Below, one piece after another: positions 8,468-18,047 of a DNA stretch of 64,000 nt. Source of the stretch: Saprospiraceae bacterium (GTDB taxonomy: Bacteria; Bacteroidota; Bacteroidia; Chitinophagales; Saprospiraceae). The notes beneath the pieces are model-generated. The model was given only the letters and a program-made list of their open reading frames with translations, was not told where the DNA came from and searched no databases. The DNA is taken from contig JANQRV010000188.1 of NCBI GenBank assembly GCA_028284395.1, positions 1 through 64,000 on the forward strand, given 5' to 3'. Position 1 is the stretch's first letter; every line of letters starts with the position of its first letter. The translations under genes and the position numbers were made by a program.

Positions 8468-9060
8468 TGGAACCAAAAATAACCAAAACCGGACTTTTCT
8501 TTGGGTCATTCAACCCAATCCATATCGGACACCTGATCATCGCCAATTATTTGGCTACGAAAACCGATTTACAAGAAATTTGGTTCGTGGTCTCTCCACA
8601 AAATCCACTGAAGAGAAATCACGTCCTGGCTGCCGATCATCAGCGTCTGGAGATGGTCCGCTTGGCGATCAATTCAAATACGCGTTTCAAATGCAGCGAC
8701 GTAGAATTTGGTTTACCCAGGCCTTCCTATACGGTCACTACTCTTCAATATCTGAGGGACCAATACCCGGATCATGAGTTTGTATTGATCATGGGTGGAG
8801 ACAATCTTTTGATATTCAACAAATGGAAGGGTTACGAAACCATTCTCAAAAATCATAAGATTTATGTATATGCGAGGCCGGATTATGTACCCGGTCCAAT
8901 TGCAGGCCACCCGATGATACGGCTGTTTACTGAATTACAAATAGATCTTTCAGCGACTTATATTCGGACTTGTGTTCGAGAGGGAAAGAGTATTCAATAT
9001 CTGACCCCGGACCCCGTTCGGGAGTACATCAAGGTCTCTAAACTTTACATCGACATTTAG
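8467..9060 (+). CDS. nadD: nicotinate-nucleotide adenylyltransferase
   Basis: 197 residues from ATG 8467, which overlaps the preceding TGA by one base. The nucleotidyltransferase signature GSFNPIHIGHLIIA (xGxFNPxHxGH) is at residues 12-25, and the second ATP-binding motif is LSATYIRTCVREG, a variant of ISSTxIR. Between them are PQNPLKRNHVLAADHQRLEM and IMGGDNLLIFNKW, typical of NadD. The reaction is nicotinate mononucleotide + ATP to deamido-NAD, the committed late step of NAD synthesis. nadC lies 33 kb away in the same window. Confidence 0.95.
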   Translation: MEPKITKTGLFFGSFNPIHIGHLIIANYLATKTDLQEIWFVVSPQNPLKRNHVLAADHQRLEMVRLAINSNTRFKCSDVEFGLPRPSYTVTTLQYLRDQYPDHEFVLIMGGDNLLIFNKWKGYETILKNHKIYVYARPDYVPGPIAGHPMIRLFTELQIDLSATYIRTCVREGKSIQYLTPDPVREYIKVSKLYIDI

Positions 9061-9191
9061 ATGTTGATTTTGGTCAATTCCCCCAATGAAAATTATGTTG
9101 TTAGCCAGACAACATCGTTAGAATTAAAGGAATCCCTACAATAAAGCGAGTGAGATAAGGTTAATTTGACGAAACTTTTAAAACGACTTTA

Positions 9192-11555
9192 ATGGGGCGT
9201 ATTTTACTGGGTCTAATTTTTCTTTTTGTTTGGTTCGTTGGTTTTTGCCAATCTGAATCTCTGCGTATTGGCCAATGGCAATCACATCTTCCTTACAGTT
9301 CTGGCCTCTATGTAACACAAAGTGATTCAGAAGTTTTTTATGCTACTGCTTTCTCCGTCCTTTCCCTTAGTAAGGAGGACTCGGCTGTACGATTACTTTC
9401 AAAAGTGAATGGGTTGAGCAATGTCGGCATAAGGTTGATTAAATACCACGCTCCTACGGAAACCTTGATTGTGGTCTACAACGATAGCGTGATCGATCTC
9501 GTACAAGGCACAAAGACTTTCACCCTCAACCAGATTAAGAATTTCTCAAATCTAACCGGAGAGAAAAAGATTTTTGATTTATTCATAGAAAGCGATTCGA
9601 CCATTTATTTGGCAGCAAATTATGGGATTTCAAAATTCAATCTTAAGGCTAGGGAGTTTGTGTTTACTGTCTTTACCGGTGTAGATGTGGAAAATGTAGT
9701 AGTCTTTGATAGTCAGATATATATGGCCACCCAGGAAGGGGTTTACAGAACCAGTACCAGTAATCCGAATCCAGAAGACTTTAACGGTTGGCATTTGCTG
9801 TCGGATATGGATGGCTTTCCAGGAGATTACTCCTCTCGAAACCTCGCTGTTTACAATGATGCATTATATGTCGATATTGACGCCCGGCTATATCGCATCT
9901 TAACCGACGGTTCGCCGGAGTTAATACACGAGGAGGCCAGTTCGGAGATGGCCTATTTGACAGCAGAAGGACCAAATCTTCTGGTGGGTTATCGCTGCCT
10001 GAATAGCGGGGTTTGTGGTAATGGGAAGATTCTCTATTTCAATGAAGACAACACCAAGGGGGAACTACCTTCTTCTTGTATTGGAAGTCTAAATCACGGT
10101 ATCCAGGATGCACAAGGCAGACTCTATTTGGGCGATGTCTTCAGAGGGTTTAGAACCTTGAATAGCGTTAGTGCTCCCGATTGTAATCTGATTACTATCA
10201 ATTCGCCGTGGTCTAGTAACAATCGGGAGATTGCGGTCGGTAAGAATCAGGTTTGGATCGCTGCCGGTGGGGTCAATCAAACGTTTAGCAATCGTTTTTC
10301 TCGTAGCGGGTTTTATTCATTGATTGATGGCACCTGGACAAACTACAACCCTTCCAACCGGGAAGAGTTGAAGGGGGAAAATCCATTGGATGGAAGTGAT
10401 GATCTTTTGGATTTCATTACAATAGCGGTGCATCCAACGCAGAATTTATTGTATGCAGGGTCTTTCTTTGAAGGGCTGATCGAATTTGATGGCGAAACAA
10501 TGAAATTGTATAATGATAAAAACTCTACTTTGAGTAATGCCACTGGCGACCCTTTAAGAACAAGAGTTAGCGGACTCGATTTTGATGATGAAAACAATCT
10601 TTGGGTGGTCAATCACGGAACGACAGAGCCCCTTTCCGTATTGCTGAATGAAGGAGGATGGAAGCAGTTTCGACCTGCTTGTAACCGGACCGAATTGCAT
10701 CAATTGGCGATCGATGATAATGGATACAAATGGATTGTGGATGGAACTAGCCAGGCAGGTGTTGTATTGTTTGATGAAGGTGATTTGAATGACCCTAACG
10801 ATGACCGTTGTCGAACCTTTACAGAAAGAAACAGTAATCTGCCAACCAATAATACCAATTGTTTAGTGGCGGACCTTGAAGGCGTTGTATGGGTCGGTAC
10901 TACGGAAGGGATTTTAATATTTGATTGTGGCGATCCCTTCGATGAAAACTGTCAGGGAATCGTCAGTGTTTTTGTGGAGGAAGAATTTCAGGAAGAAGAG
11001 TTCGGCGAAGGTCTCTTACGAACGGAGAATATTCAAACAATTGCTGTTGACGGTGCGAACCGGAAGTGGATTGGTAGTCGAAATGGTATCTTTGTACTTT
11101 CGGCTGATGGCGATGAACAGGTAGGGCGATTTACTGCCGAAAACTCACCGCTATTCGACAATAATGTGATCGATATTGCCATCAATAATGAAAATGGAGA
11201 GGTTTTTATTGGTACCAATAACGGTGTCCTTTCTTACCGGAGTGATGCAATAGAAGGAGGGCGAGTACATCGATCAAATATCAAAGTATTTCCAAACCCA
11301 GTGCGGCCTGATTATTTGGGCCCGATTGCCATCCAGGGTTTAGCCAGGGACGCGGAAGTAAAGATTACAAATGTGACCGGCGAATTGATCTTTGAAACGG
11401 AGGCCTTGGGAGGCCAGGCGATTTGGGATGGAACGGATTATAATGGCCGCCGTGTTAATTCTGGCGTATATCTTGTTTTTAGTAGTGCGAACAACCCCTT
11501 TGGCTCGACTGTTAAGCCCGATGCCGCTGTAGCCAAAATTCTGGTGATCAATTAA
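9192..11555 (+). CDS. porZ: PorZ-like T9SS beta-propeller protein with type A sorting domain
   Basis: 787 residues. A signal peptide (LLGLIFLFVWFVGFCQ) precedes LRIGQWQSHLPYSSG and LLSKVNGLSNVGIRLIKYH ... LIVVYNDSVIDLVQ, the signature of the PorZ N-terminal propeller. A second propeller of the two-component-regulator type follows (blades such as NLWVVNHGTTEP, YKWIVDG, VVWVGTTEGI, RKWIGSRNGIF, VFIGTNNGVL). The C-terminus is a type A sorting domain: VFPNPVRPDYLGP, a Gly/Asp turn (WDGTDYNGRRVNSGVYLV) and a final KILVIN strand. In Porphyromonas, PorZ is a surface component of the PorU attachment complex handling A-LPS. Identity as orthologue rather than a generic propeller rests on the N-terminal pattern, domain order and length. 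Confidence 0.82.
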   Translation: MGRILLGLIFLFVWFVGFCQSESLRIGQWQSHLPYSSGLYVTQSDSEVFYATAFSVLSLSKEDSAVRLLSKVNGLSNVGIRLIKYHAPTETLIVVYNDSVIDLVQGTKTFTLNQIKNFSNLTGEKKIFDLFIESDSTIYLAANYGISKFNLKAREFVFTVFTGVDVENVVVFDSQIYMATQEGVYRTSTSNPNPEDFNGWHLLSDMDGFPGDYSSRNLAVYNDALYVDIDARLYRILTDGSPELIHEEASSEMAYLTAEGPNLLVGYRCLNSGVCGNGKILYFNEDNTKGELPSSCIGSLNHGIQDAQGRLYLGDVFRGFRTLNSVSAPDCNLITINSPWSSNNREIAVGKNQVWIAAGGVNQTFSNRFSRSGFYSLIDGTWTNYNPSNREELKGENPLDGSDDLLDFITIAVHPTQNLLYAGSFFEGLIEFDGETMKLYNDKNSTLSNATGDPLRTRVSGLDFDDENNLWVVNHGTTEPLSVLLNEGGWKQFRPACNRTELHQLAIDDNGYKWIVDGTSQAGVVLFDEGDLNDPNDDRCRTFTERNSNLPTNNTNCLVADLEGVVWVGTTEGILIFDCGDPFDENCQGIVSVFVEEEFQEEEFGEGLLRTENIQTIAVDGANRKWIGSRNGIFVLSADGDEQVGRFTAENSPLFDNNVIDIAINNENGEVFIGTNNGVLSYRSDAIEGGRVHRSNIKVFPNPVRPDYLGPIAIQGLARDAEVKITNVTGELIFETEALGGQAIWDGTDYNGRRVNSGVYLVFSSANNPFGSTVKPDAAVAKILVIN

Positions 11556-12700
11556 TCTAACTTCTTAGAGTATACTGAGCTCATCAGAATCTCTTCATAA
11601 AAAGCTTCGTACTTGGGTAGAATATTACTAATGTCGAACCTTTTCGCTTGTGAGAGAGCATTCGATCGAAATTGTTTTAGTATGGCTTCGTTTTCTATGA
11701 TACTAATGGCGTTGTTAGCCATGGAATCAATATCGCCAACTTCGCTTAGATAACCGGTCTTACCATGAATATTTACTTCAGGCAATCCACCAATGTTGGA
11801 TGATATTACTGGTACTTCACATGCCATGGCTTCTAATGCAGCTAATCCAAAAGACTCACTTTCAGAAGGGATCAAGAAAAGGTCCGAAACGGCGAGCAAC
11901 TCTTCCACGGCAGCTTGTTTACCCAAAAAACGGATTTCATGGCAGAGTTTAATTCTTCGGCATAATTCTTCCACTTTATGTCGCTCTGGGCCATCGCCAA
12001 TCATTAACAGTTTTGATGGAATGGTCTGATAAACCTTCTGAAAGACTCTAACCACATCTTCTACTCGCTTTACCTTACGAAAATTGGAAGTATGTACTAA
12101 AATCCTTTCCCCATTTGGAGCGATGGCCTTTTTAAAATGATCCTTATTGCTTTTTTTGAAACGGTGAAAGTCGACAAAGTTTGGAATAACTCGAATTTCT
12201 TTATTGATATTGAAAGAATCCAAGGTTTGTTTTCTTAAGCTTTCAGAAACTGCGGTTACACCGTCTGATTTATTGATTGAAAATGTAACCACGGATTCGA
12301 AAGCATTGTTATTTCCTACCAACGTGATATCGGTCCCGTGTAACGTAGTGATAACTGGGACATATCTTCCCTCGGATAGAAGAATCTTTTTCGCCATATA
12401 AGCGACCGCAGCATGGGGAACTGCATAGTGAACATGTAGTAAATCCAGTTTTTCAAATTTTACTACGTCAACCATTTTGCTGGCGAGCGTCGTTTCATAC
12501 GGCGCATATTCAAAGAGCGGATAATCTAATGCTGTTGCCTCATGGAAAAAAATGTTTTCATGAAATGGCGCCAAACGAACGGGCCTCTTATAGGTGATGA
12601 AATGTACCTTATGGCCGGCCTTGGCCAGTCCAAGTCCCAACTCGGTTGCAACTACTCCACTGCCACCATAGGTTGGATAGCATACAATTCCTATTTTCAT
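11552..12700 (-). CDS. bshA: N-acetyl-alpha-D-glucosaminyl L-malate synthase (bacillithiol synthesis)
   Basis: 382 residues, GT4 family, GT-B fold. The start MKIGIVCYPTYGGSGVVATELGLGLA and LLHVHYAVPHAAVAYMAKK are characteristic of BshA; the donor-site E-x7-E motif is visible in SESESFGLAALEAMA. It joins UDP-GlcNAc to L-malate, the first step of bacillithiol biosynthesis; bshB and bshC are not in the window. The gene converges on porZ and the two stop codons overlap: porZ ends with TAA at 11553-11555 and bshA with TAA (complement) at 11552-11554, so no intergenic terminator is possible and the 3' UTRs must be antisense to each other. Confidence 0.95.
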   Translation of the reverse strand: MKIGIVCYPTYGGSGVVATELGLGLAKAGHKVHFITYKRPVRLAPFHENIFFHEATALDYPLFEYAPYETTLASKMVDVVKFEKLDLLHVHYAVPHAAVAYMAKKILLSEGRYVPVITTLHGTDITLVGNNNAFESVVTFSINKSDGVTAVSESLRKQTLDSFNINKEIRVIPNFVDFHRFKKSNKDHFKKAIAPNGERILVHTSNFRKVKRVEDVVRVFQKVYQTIPSKLLMIGDGPERHKVEELCRRIKLCHEIRFLGKQAAVEELLAVSDLFLIPSESESFGLAALEAMACEVPVISSNIGGLPEVNIHGKTGYLSEVGDIDSMANNAISIIENEAILKQFRSNALSQAKRFDISNILPKYEAFYEEILMSSVYSKKLD

Positions 12701-12768
12701 AAGCTTGTTTCAAAACATTTAGTAGTTATGGATACAGCATTATCCCCAAATAGTTTATATATTGATAG

Positions 12769-15639
12769 TTAATTCTTTATCAACTTCTTGGTAAAAAACT
12801 GGCGCTGATCTGCCAAACTGATCCTCACGAGATACACTCCAGACGGATAACTTTTGGCGTCAATATCGTAACGTTGCCGAGTAATAACTTCCGGAAGTGT
12901 TTCGTAAATAACCTGTCCGTAAATATTCAGAATTTGTACCCTCGTTTGTTGCGCTTGGGGTAATTCGACATTGACGGAGATGATATCGGTAGCGGGGTTG
13001 GGGAAGACCTTGAATTCGTTGATAAATTTAGTGTCAACTGCATTTACGCCGATATCTACGGCAAGTGCTAGTGACTCAGAGCAGCCAAAGCGATCGGTGA
13101 CGGTCACTTGATAAATACCATTGACCAATCCGGATAAAGACGATGTCTTACTACCATTATCCCAACTGTAGCTATAGGGAGGTGCTCCCAGAGTCGGAGT
13201 CAGGGATATGCTACCATCAGCCGCATTATTAGATGAAATATTGGTGACATCGGCAATCAAACCTAAGGACCCTGTACATCTTGGAATGAATACATTGTCA
13301 AGGTCAAAATAGTAATCGCCTGTACCCCATGAACCCAAGAATTTAATTTTGATGTAACCACCTGCAAATTCGTCCAAGGAAATTCCGATGGAAGTCAATT
13401 CTGTGGTGGCGACATGATTAGAAGTATCTATGAGGAAAACCGTATTGCCGAAAGTTTCCCCACAGTCTGTTGAAACCTGTACTGCCAACATATCACCCGG
13501 ACCGAGTTCTGTAGCAATGGTACCATCACCATTCAAATCAGTAATTCGATAGTCGAAATACAAACTATCGCCCAGTTGAATGGGGCCAATCACCGGAGTA
13601 TTTGCCTCAAAACTCTGATCGCCTTGATACAAGTTATTGGACAGAACAACCGACGTGTTTTGATGTTCCATCGTGATCTGGACATCTTCATCGACAGACC
13701 AACCAATGGGGAGGAATCGACCTTCGAAATCCTCACCAAAGGGTAATTCTACTGCGGTTGCAAATTTTATTCTAGCGGTATCATTTCTGACGAATGCATC
13801 GGAACCTAGCGATGTCCAGGCGACCACTTCGTATTCGCCTGGCGTCGAAGAGTCAAAAGTAGCATCAAAAGTAAAGGTCTGTTCAGTTCCTGGAGCGATT
13901 GAAACCGATCCGCTGTTTTGGGTTATGATGGCTTCATCATTGACTCGGTAGCTTAGATCAAAGTTTGAAATCAAACGATCTCCCAGGTTGGCAACGGTGA
14001 AAACCACTTGGTCGGCGCTGGACCCACATTCACTAGCCGCGCTATTTTGAATCGAAATTCCCGCGAGATCCCGGTCTAATTGCGGTGTAATAAAAACATC
14101 ATCAATGCCAATTCCTTCCTTGGCTATTTGAAAGTCTGAAGAAAAGATGATCCTGACTCTCACTTCTGGTTGTCCAGCCGTACCCGTCAGCGTATTGGAC
14201 GCTTTTACCCAACCATTAAATCCACCATCGCCATCCCACCATTGCTGTTCATCATCGTTATACCAGTTGACGCCAGTGCCACTAGCTCCCACCTTATTCC
14301 ATGTGATTCCCCCATCAATACTTACCTCAACCCAAGCTTCATCACAACATGCTTCCGAATCAAAATTAATGGAAAAGCCAAGATTGGGATCCTCCGTAAG
14401 GGTTGAGAAGTCAAGACAAGGAGAAAGCAAAACCGAGAATTCCGAATTATTATGAAGACCAGCCACATTGGTGACCCAGGCATCTATTCCGCTGGCAGCG
14501 TTCGAAATTGCATTTCCTTTGGGAGCCCCGAAGGCCCAGCTCGAAAACTTGCTTTCTGGGTCGACCGTCCAGCCACCCGGCTGAAAATCGAGGGATTCAA
14601 AATTTTCAAAATATGGATAATTGGTGATTACCGGAATATTAGTAATCTTTAAAGATGCCGTGTCATTAAAAATAAGACTGTCTCCCTCTAGTTCGGTCCA
14701 GGCTGTGATTAAGTATTCACCAGGGGTAGTGAAATCATAAAGCGTTTCAAAAGCAATCTCTACCATGCTGTCTTTACCCAGTACTCCCGTATAAAATCCA
14801 TCATTTGGAATGGGAACTCCAGCGTCTACTCCATTTACACTATAGCGAAAAGGGATTAGTGATTGTGGATCGCCGCCAAAATTCTTAAGAACGACTTTGA
14901 CGGAGTCCATTGAACCAATTTCACACTTTGTCTCAGGGCCCACAATTTCCGTAACTCCAACATTGATTTTCCAAAGTGTTTTGAAGTTAAAAGGGCCAAT
15001 GGTACGACTTATGTCCCCACTGGCACAATTGACAGAAACATAAAAATCGTATGAGGTATTTTCGGTAAGGCCAGTGATGAGGATCGATCTTCCAGCAGCA
15101 CTGTTTATTGTCCCTGACCCAGGGGTAAATCCCCTAAGCCCGGTCTCAATTTGGTAAGTGCCTTCAGGATCAGTAGGATTCCAACTTATTTCAGCAGTAG
15201 TTGCACGTACATCAACAATAGATACAGAACTAGGGTTGACTACTAAACAAGCCGGGCATTCAACAGTTCCTTCAAATACGGTTCCAGCAGTTGGACTTTG
15301 GCCCGTTTCAACTCCATCCTTAAATACTTCAATTCCTTCTGGATTGAAAAGTATATAGGAGTTGTCTGCTTCGAAGTTGCTTGCCGAAGCATAATCTATA
15401 GAGAGGGTTTCGCCATCGGTCAAAGAGATATCAAAAACACGGAATATTCCGTTGTCACTTTCGCCGTCCAGTGTATAGGTCATGGTTGATTCACCCGAAG
15501 TAATACGAACTTCCGAACCAGACCAGCCATCACCAAATTGATCAAAAAGTTGTAGTGTATAAGTACAAGTAGATTGGGAATGGAGATGGAGATTAAAGCA
15601 GATTGAAAGTGCAATAAACAGGGTGTATCTTAAATTCAT
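12769..15639 (-). CDS. large T9SS-secreted protein with FN3, choice-of-anchor-J-like, CARDB-like and SprB repeat domains
   Basis: 956 residues from ATG 15639 (MNLRYTLFIALSICFNL, a signal peptide); an upstream ATG at 15699 adds 20 residues before the signal and is unlikely. Order of parts: a disulfide-rich beta domain (CTYTLQLFDQFGDGWSG), an FN3 domain (VDVRATTAEISWNPTDPEGTY), CARDB-like segments containing NFGGDPQSLIPFRYSVNG and NLGDRLISNFDLSYRVN, jellyroll segments starting YPYFENFESLDFQPGGW and LPFGEDFEGRFLPIGW, an SprB-type repeat (PPYSYSWDNGSKTSSLSGL ... YQVTVTDRFGC), and a type A sorting tail (VFPNPATDIISVNVELPQA to TKKLIKN). Expected to be exported by Sec and T9SS and anchored at or released from the cell surface. 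A role in adhesion is inference. Confidence 0.9.
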   Translation of the reverse strand: MNLRYTLFIALSICFNLHLHSQSTCTYTLQLFDQFGDGWSGSEVRITSGESTMTYTLDGESDNGIFRVFDISLTDGETLSIDYASASNFEADNSYILFNPEGIEVFKDGVETGQSPTAGTVFEGTVECPACLVVNPSSVSIVDVRATTAEISWNPTDPEGTYQIETGLRGFTPGSGTINSAAGRSILITGLTENTSYDFYVSVNCASGDISRTIGPFNFKTLWKINVGVTEIVGPETKCEIGSMDSVKVVLKNFGGDPQSLIPFRYSVNGVDAGVPIPNDGFYTGVLGKDSMVEIAFETLYDFTTPGEYLITAWTELEGDSLIFNDTASLKITNIPVITNYPYFENFESLDFQPGGWTVDPESKFSSWAFGAPKGNAISNAASGIDAWVTNVAGLHNNSEFSVLLSPCLDFSTLTEDPNLGFSINFDSEACCDEAWVEVSIDGGITWNKVGASGTGVNWYNDDEQQWWDGDGGFNGWVKASNTLTGTAGQPEVRVRIIFSSDFQIAKEGIGIDDVFITPQLDRDLAGISIQNSAASECGSSADQVVFTVANLGDRLISNFDLSYRVNDEAIITQNSGSVSIAPGTEQTFTFDATFDSSTPGEYEVVAWTSLGSDAFVRNDTARIKFATAVELPFGEDFEGRFLPIGWSVDEDVQITMEHQNTSVVLSNNLYQGDQSFEANTPVIGPIQLGDSLYFDYRITDLNGDGTIATELGPGDMLAVQVSTDCGETFGNTVFLIDTSNHVATTELTSIGISLDEFAGGYIKIKFLGSWGTGDYYFDLDNVFIPRCTGSLGLIADVTNISSNNAADGSISLTPTLGAPPYSYSWDNGSKTSSLSGLVNGIYQVTVTDRFGCSESLALAVDIGVNAVDTKFINEFKVFPNPATDIISVNVELPQAQQTRVQILNIYGQVIYETLPEVITRQRYDIDAKSYPSGVYLVRISLADQRQFFTKKLIKN

Positions 15640-15976
15640 AAATTTTATCTTTTCACTTGAAAATAATTCGTCATTGTTTAGATGCCGGATATACTTCATT
15701 GTTCATAGAGTAAAAGGGCTTAGATAGGAGGCCTAAAATTAAGTAAAAAATCGTAATGCCCGACTTGTAGTATTGAAGGTTTGTTTTGGTTGAGTGGAAA
15801 GTTAAGTCATCATTTTTACAATTTCGTAAACATTTATTGTAAAGTTGTGTTACTTCTATCGTAATTGAGAAGTTATGGGCAAAGTCTAACGGTTAAGAGT
15901 AATCTTTGCTTCGGTATAATCTAATTTTGTATTCCAATATTGGAAAGGAGATTAAGATTAGGATAAATCAAAAAAG
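15640..15976. other. 337-bp divergent intergenic region with an inverted repeat
   Basis: No ORF is credible here. It contains a perfect 8-bp inverted repeat TTTACAAT (15815-15822) / ATTGTAAA (15836-15843), with a related half-site TTCGTAAA at 15822-15829 between the arms, and the -7 element listed separately. It serves both the T9SS protein gene (leftward) and the MerR-type regulator (rightward). Confidence 0.5.
15922..15929 (+). promoter_or_regulatory. -7 element of the MerR-type regulator gene
   Basis: TAATTTTG matches TAnnTTTG exactly, 48 bases before the GTG start. A TTG at 15906-15908 is closer than the usual -33 spacing. Confidence 0.45.
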
Positions 15977-16861
15977 GTGGCGGTATATTCTATCAAAGAT
16001 CTGGAAAAATTATCTGGTATCAAGGCGCATACGCTTAGGATATGGGAGCAGCGGTATGGAATTATTAACCCTAGACGAACGAAGACTAATATTCGCTATT
16101 ATCTAGACGAAGACCTTAAATTTATCCTTAATGTAGCATTGTTAAATAAGAATGGGATTAAGATCTCAAAGATTTCGAAAATGAGCAAGTACGAAATTGC
16201 TGAAAAAGTAGCAGCTATTTCCGAAATCAATTTTGAATACGGTACACAGTTAGATGCCTTAACCATCTCCATGATCGAGATGGACGAATTTAAGTTTGAT
16301 CGTATTATATCGACTAATATCCAGCAGCTGGGGTTTGAGAAAACGATGTTGGATGTTGTATATCCATTCTTGGACAAATTGAGTTTACTCTGGCTCACTG
16401 GATCCATCAACCCTGTTCAGGAGAATTTCATTAGCTTTTTGATCCGCCAGAAGTTAATTGTCGCCATCGATCAGGAACCGCTTCCAACCGGTAAGTCCCT
16501 TCGTAAATTTCTCTTGTATCTTCCGGAAGGGGAACGTCAGGAGCTCACGCTGTTATTCATGCACTACCTCTTAAAAGCTAGGGGAAATCATGTTATTTAC
16601 ATTGGACAAGACATTTCCGTCAGTGATTTGAGCGATGCCTGTAATATCATAAAGCCAGATTACGTGTTTACCATGATTACGGAGACCTTCTCCCAGGAAC
16701 CAGTGCAAAACTACATCGACAACCTCTCGAAATCTTTTCCTGATACCAAGCTTCTCTTCTCGGGATACCAGGTCGTTGCCCAGAATGTTGAAGAAAGGGA
16801 AAATGCAATGATCTTGAAGAGCCTGAAGGATACACTAGATTTTTTGGAGCAGCCAAATTAA
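15977..16861 (+). CDS. MerR-type regulator with degenerate cobalamin-binding domain (CarH/LitR-like)
   Basis: 294 residues from GTG 15977, the only usable start: six codons upstream the frame has a TAG. The winged helix AVYSIKDLEKLSGIKAHTLRIWEQRYG is typical of CarH/LitR-type MerR regulators. A four-helix segment (about 80-170) and a Rossmann domain (about 175-290, with ARGNHVIYIGQDISV and LLFSGYQVV) follow. CarH uses a W-x9-EH motif and an axial His to hold adenosylcobalamin. Here W139 is followed by E149-N150 and the axial position reads ERQEL with Gln188, so the His ligands are missing. B12 and light sensing are therefore doubtful. No carotenoid gene is adjacent to indicate the regulon. 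Confidence 0.87.
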   Translation: MAVYSIKDLEKLSGIKAHTLRIWEQRYGIINPRRTKTNIRYYLDEDLKFILNVALLNKNGIKISKISKMSKYEIAEKVAAISEINFEYGTQLDALTISMIEMDEFKFDRIISTNIQQLGFEKTMLDVVYPFLDKLSLLWLTGSINPVQENFISFLIRQKLIVAIDQEPLPTGKSLRKFLLYLPEGERQELTLLFMHYLLKARGNHVIYIGQDISVSDLSDACNIIKPDYVFTMITETFSQEPVQNYIDNLSKSFPDTKLLFSGYQVVAQNVEERENAMILKSLKDTLDFLEQPN

Positions 16862-17015
16862 TGGAATGCTGACTAACTCGCCTATAAATTGACGTTGCAT
16901 TTCTCTATTCGAATTGACGTAAACTCTTCTCAATTGGCCGTACCGGGCATTTAATAGTGAACTATCAATTATTGAAAAAGTGTATTGTATTATATTGTCT
17001 ATTAAAACTCAGGCG

Positions 17016-18047
17016 ATGGAATGCACCTTTAACTTTCACACAAAAATCATTTGCGGATTTCTCTTGGTAGTTTTAGTCGGTATCTTGCCCACCAAAGGAC
17101 AATCCAGTTTTTTCGACTCTCTTCCGGAAGATGGAGAACCATTGGTGATCAACATGACCTTGGACTTGAGAAAGTTGATTCGCAGAAAAGCCCAGGAGGA
17201 ATACTTCAAGTCTTCTTTTACCTATCAAGATGGGGATGAGAAAGTCGAATGGAATGTTAAAATCAAAGCTCGCGGAAATATCCGGAAGACGATCTGCTTT
17301 TATCCCCCGCTTATGTTGAAATTCAAAAAAGATCACCTAAGAGAGAAAGGATTAAAGGATATTAATAAATACAAACTGGTCGTTAACTGCAAGGGCTCAA
17401 AAATAACGGCAACCTACGTTCAGAAGGAGTTGTTGGCTTATAAACTGTACAATGAGATTGGCGATTTCAGCTTTAGGGTAAAACCCCTGCTTATTAATTT
17501 TATTGATCCTGAAGATGCTTCGAAAGTGACCCAACTCAATGGTTTTATCATTGAAAATGAGATCGAAATGGCCCGGCGCTATGATGCTGTTCAGGTCTTG
17601 AGGAAAAGATTTAGTCAAAAATTGATCGATAAGAACAGAGGGCAAATAATGGGCGTTTTCCAATTCATGATTGGTAACACTGACTGGACACTTGGCAATC
17701 TCCATAATACAAAATTGATCAAGGTGCCTGAGATTCCCAAAGTAGTGGCTGTACCTTATGATTTTGATTATTCGGGACTGGTAAATGCATCGTATGCCGT
17801 ACCGCACCATAAAATACCGATCAAAAGTGTCGTGGAGCGGTACTATATGGGACTAAAGTGCACCGAAGGAGAGTTGGCCGTTGTCAAATCGAAATTCGAA
17901 GAACGAAAAGATGTTCTGTTGGACATTGTGCGGAACACACGCTTATTGTCGAGCAGAGATCGAACCCTTATGGAAAAGTACATTGAGGGATTTTACAAAA
18001 TACTGACGAACTCCAAAAAGGCAAAAAGGTACTTTCTGGTTGGCTAG
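17016..18047 (+). CDS. exported protein with CotH/kinase-like motifs, function unknown
   Basis: 343 residues from ATG 17016 (MECTFNFHTKIICGFLLVVLVG, an apparent signal sequence ending near TKGQ); a GTG at 16980 would add 12 residues. I do not recognise it with certainty. Motifs recall atypical kinases such as CotH and HipA: an early KIKARGN (nucleotide-binding-like strand), then IGNTDWTLGNLHNTKLI (catalytic-loop-like Asp and Asn) and VPYDFDYSGLV (metal-binding-like DFD). That order is right for a spore-coat CotH-like protein kinase acting outside the cytoplasm. Kinase activity is inference. The 3' end of the gene doubles as the left arm of a terminator hairpin. Confidence 0.8.
   Translation: MECTFNFHTKIICGFLLVVLVGILPTKGQSSFFDSLPEDGEPLVINMTLDLRKLIRRKAQEEYFKSSFTYQDGDEKVEWNVKIKARGNIRKTICFYPPLMLKFKKDHLREKGLKDINKYKLVVNCKGSKITATYVQKELLAYKLYNEIGDFSFRVKPLLINFIDPEDASKVTQLNGFIIENEIEMARRYDAVQVLRKRFSQKLIDKNRGQIMGVFQFMIGNTDWTLGNLHNTKLIKVPEIPKVVAVPYDFDYSGLVNASYAVPHHKIPIKSVVERYYMGLKCTEGELAVVKSKFEERKDVLLDIVRNTRLLSSRDRTLMEKYIEGFYKILTNSKKAKRYFLVG

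Noticed and set aside
9095-9115. 7-bp hairpin ATGTTGT/ACAACAT after nadD
   Set aside because: No T run and weak AT-rich stem, so not called as a terminator.
12735-12745. DnaA-box-like TTATCCCCA between bshA and the FN3/SprB gene
   Set aside because: A single one-mismatch match with no others close by; expected by chance.
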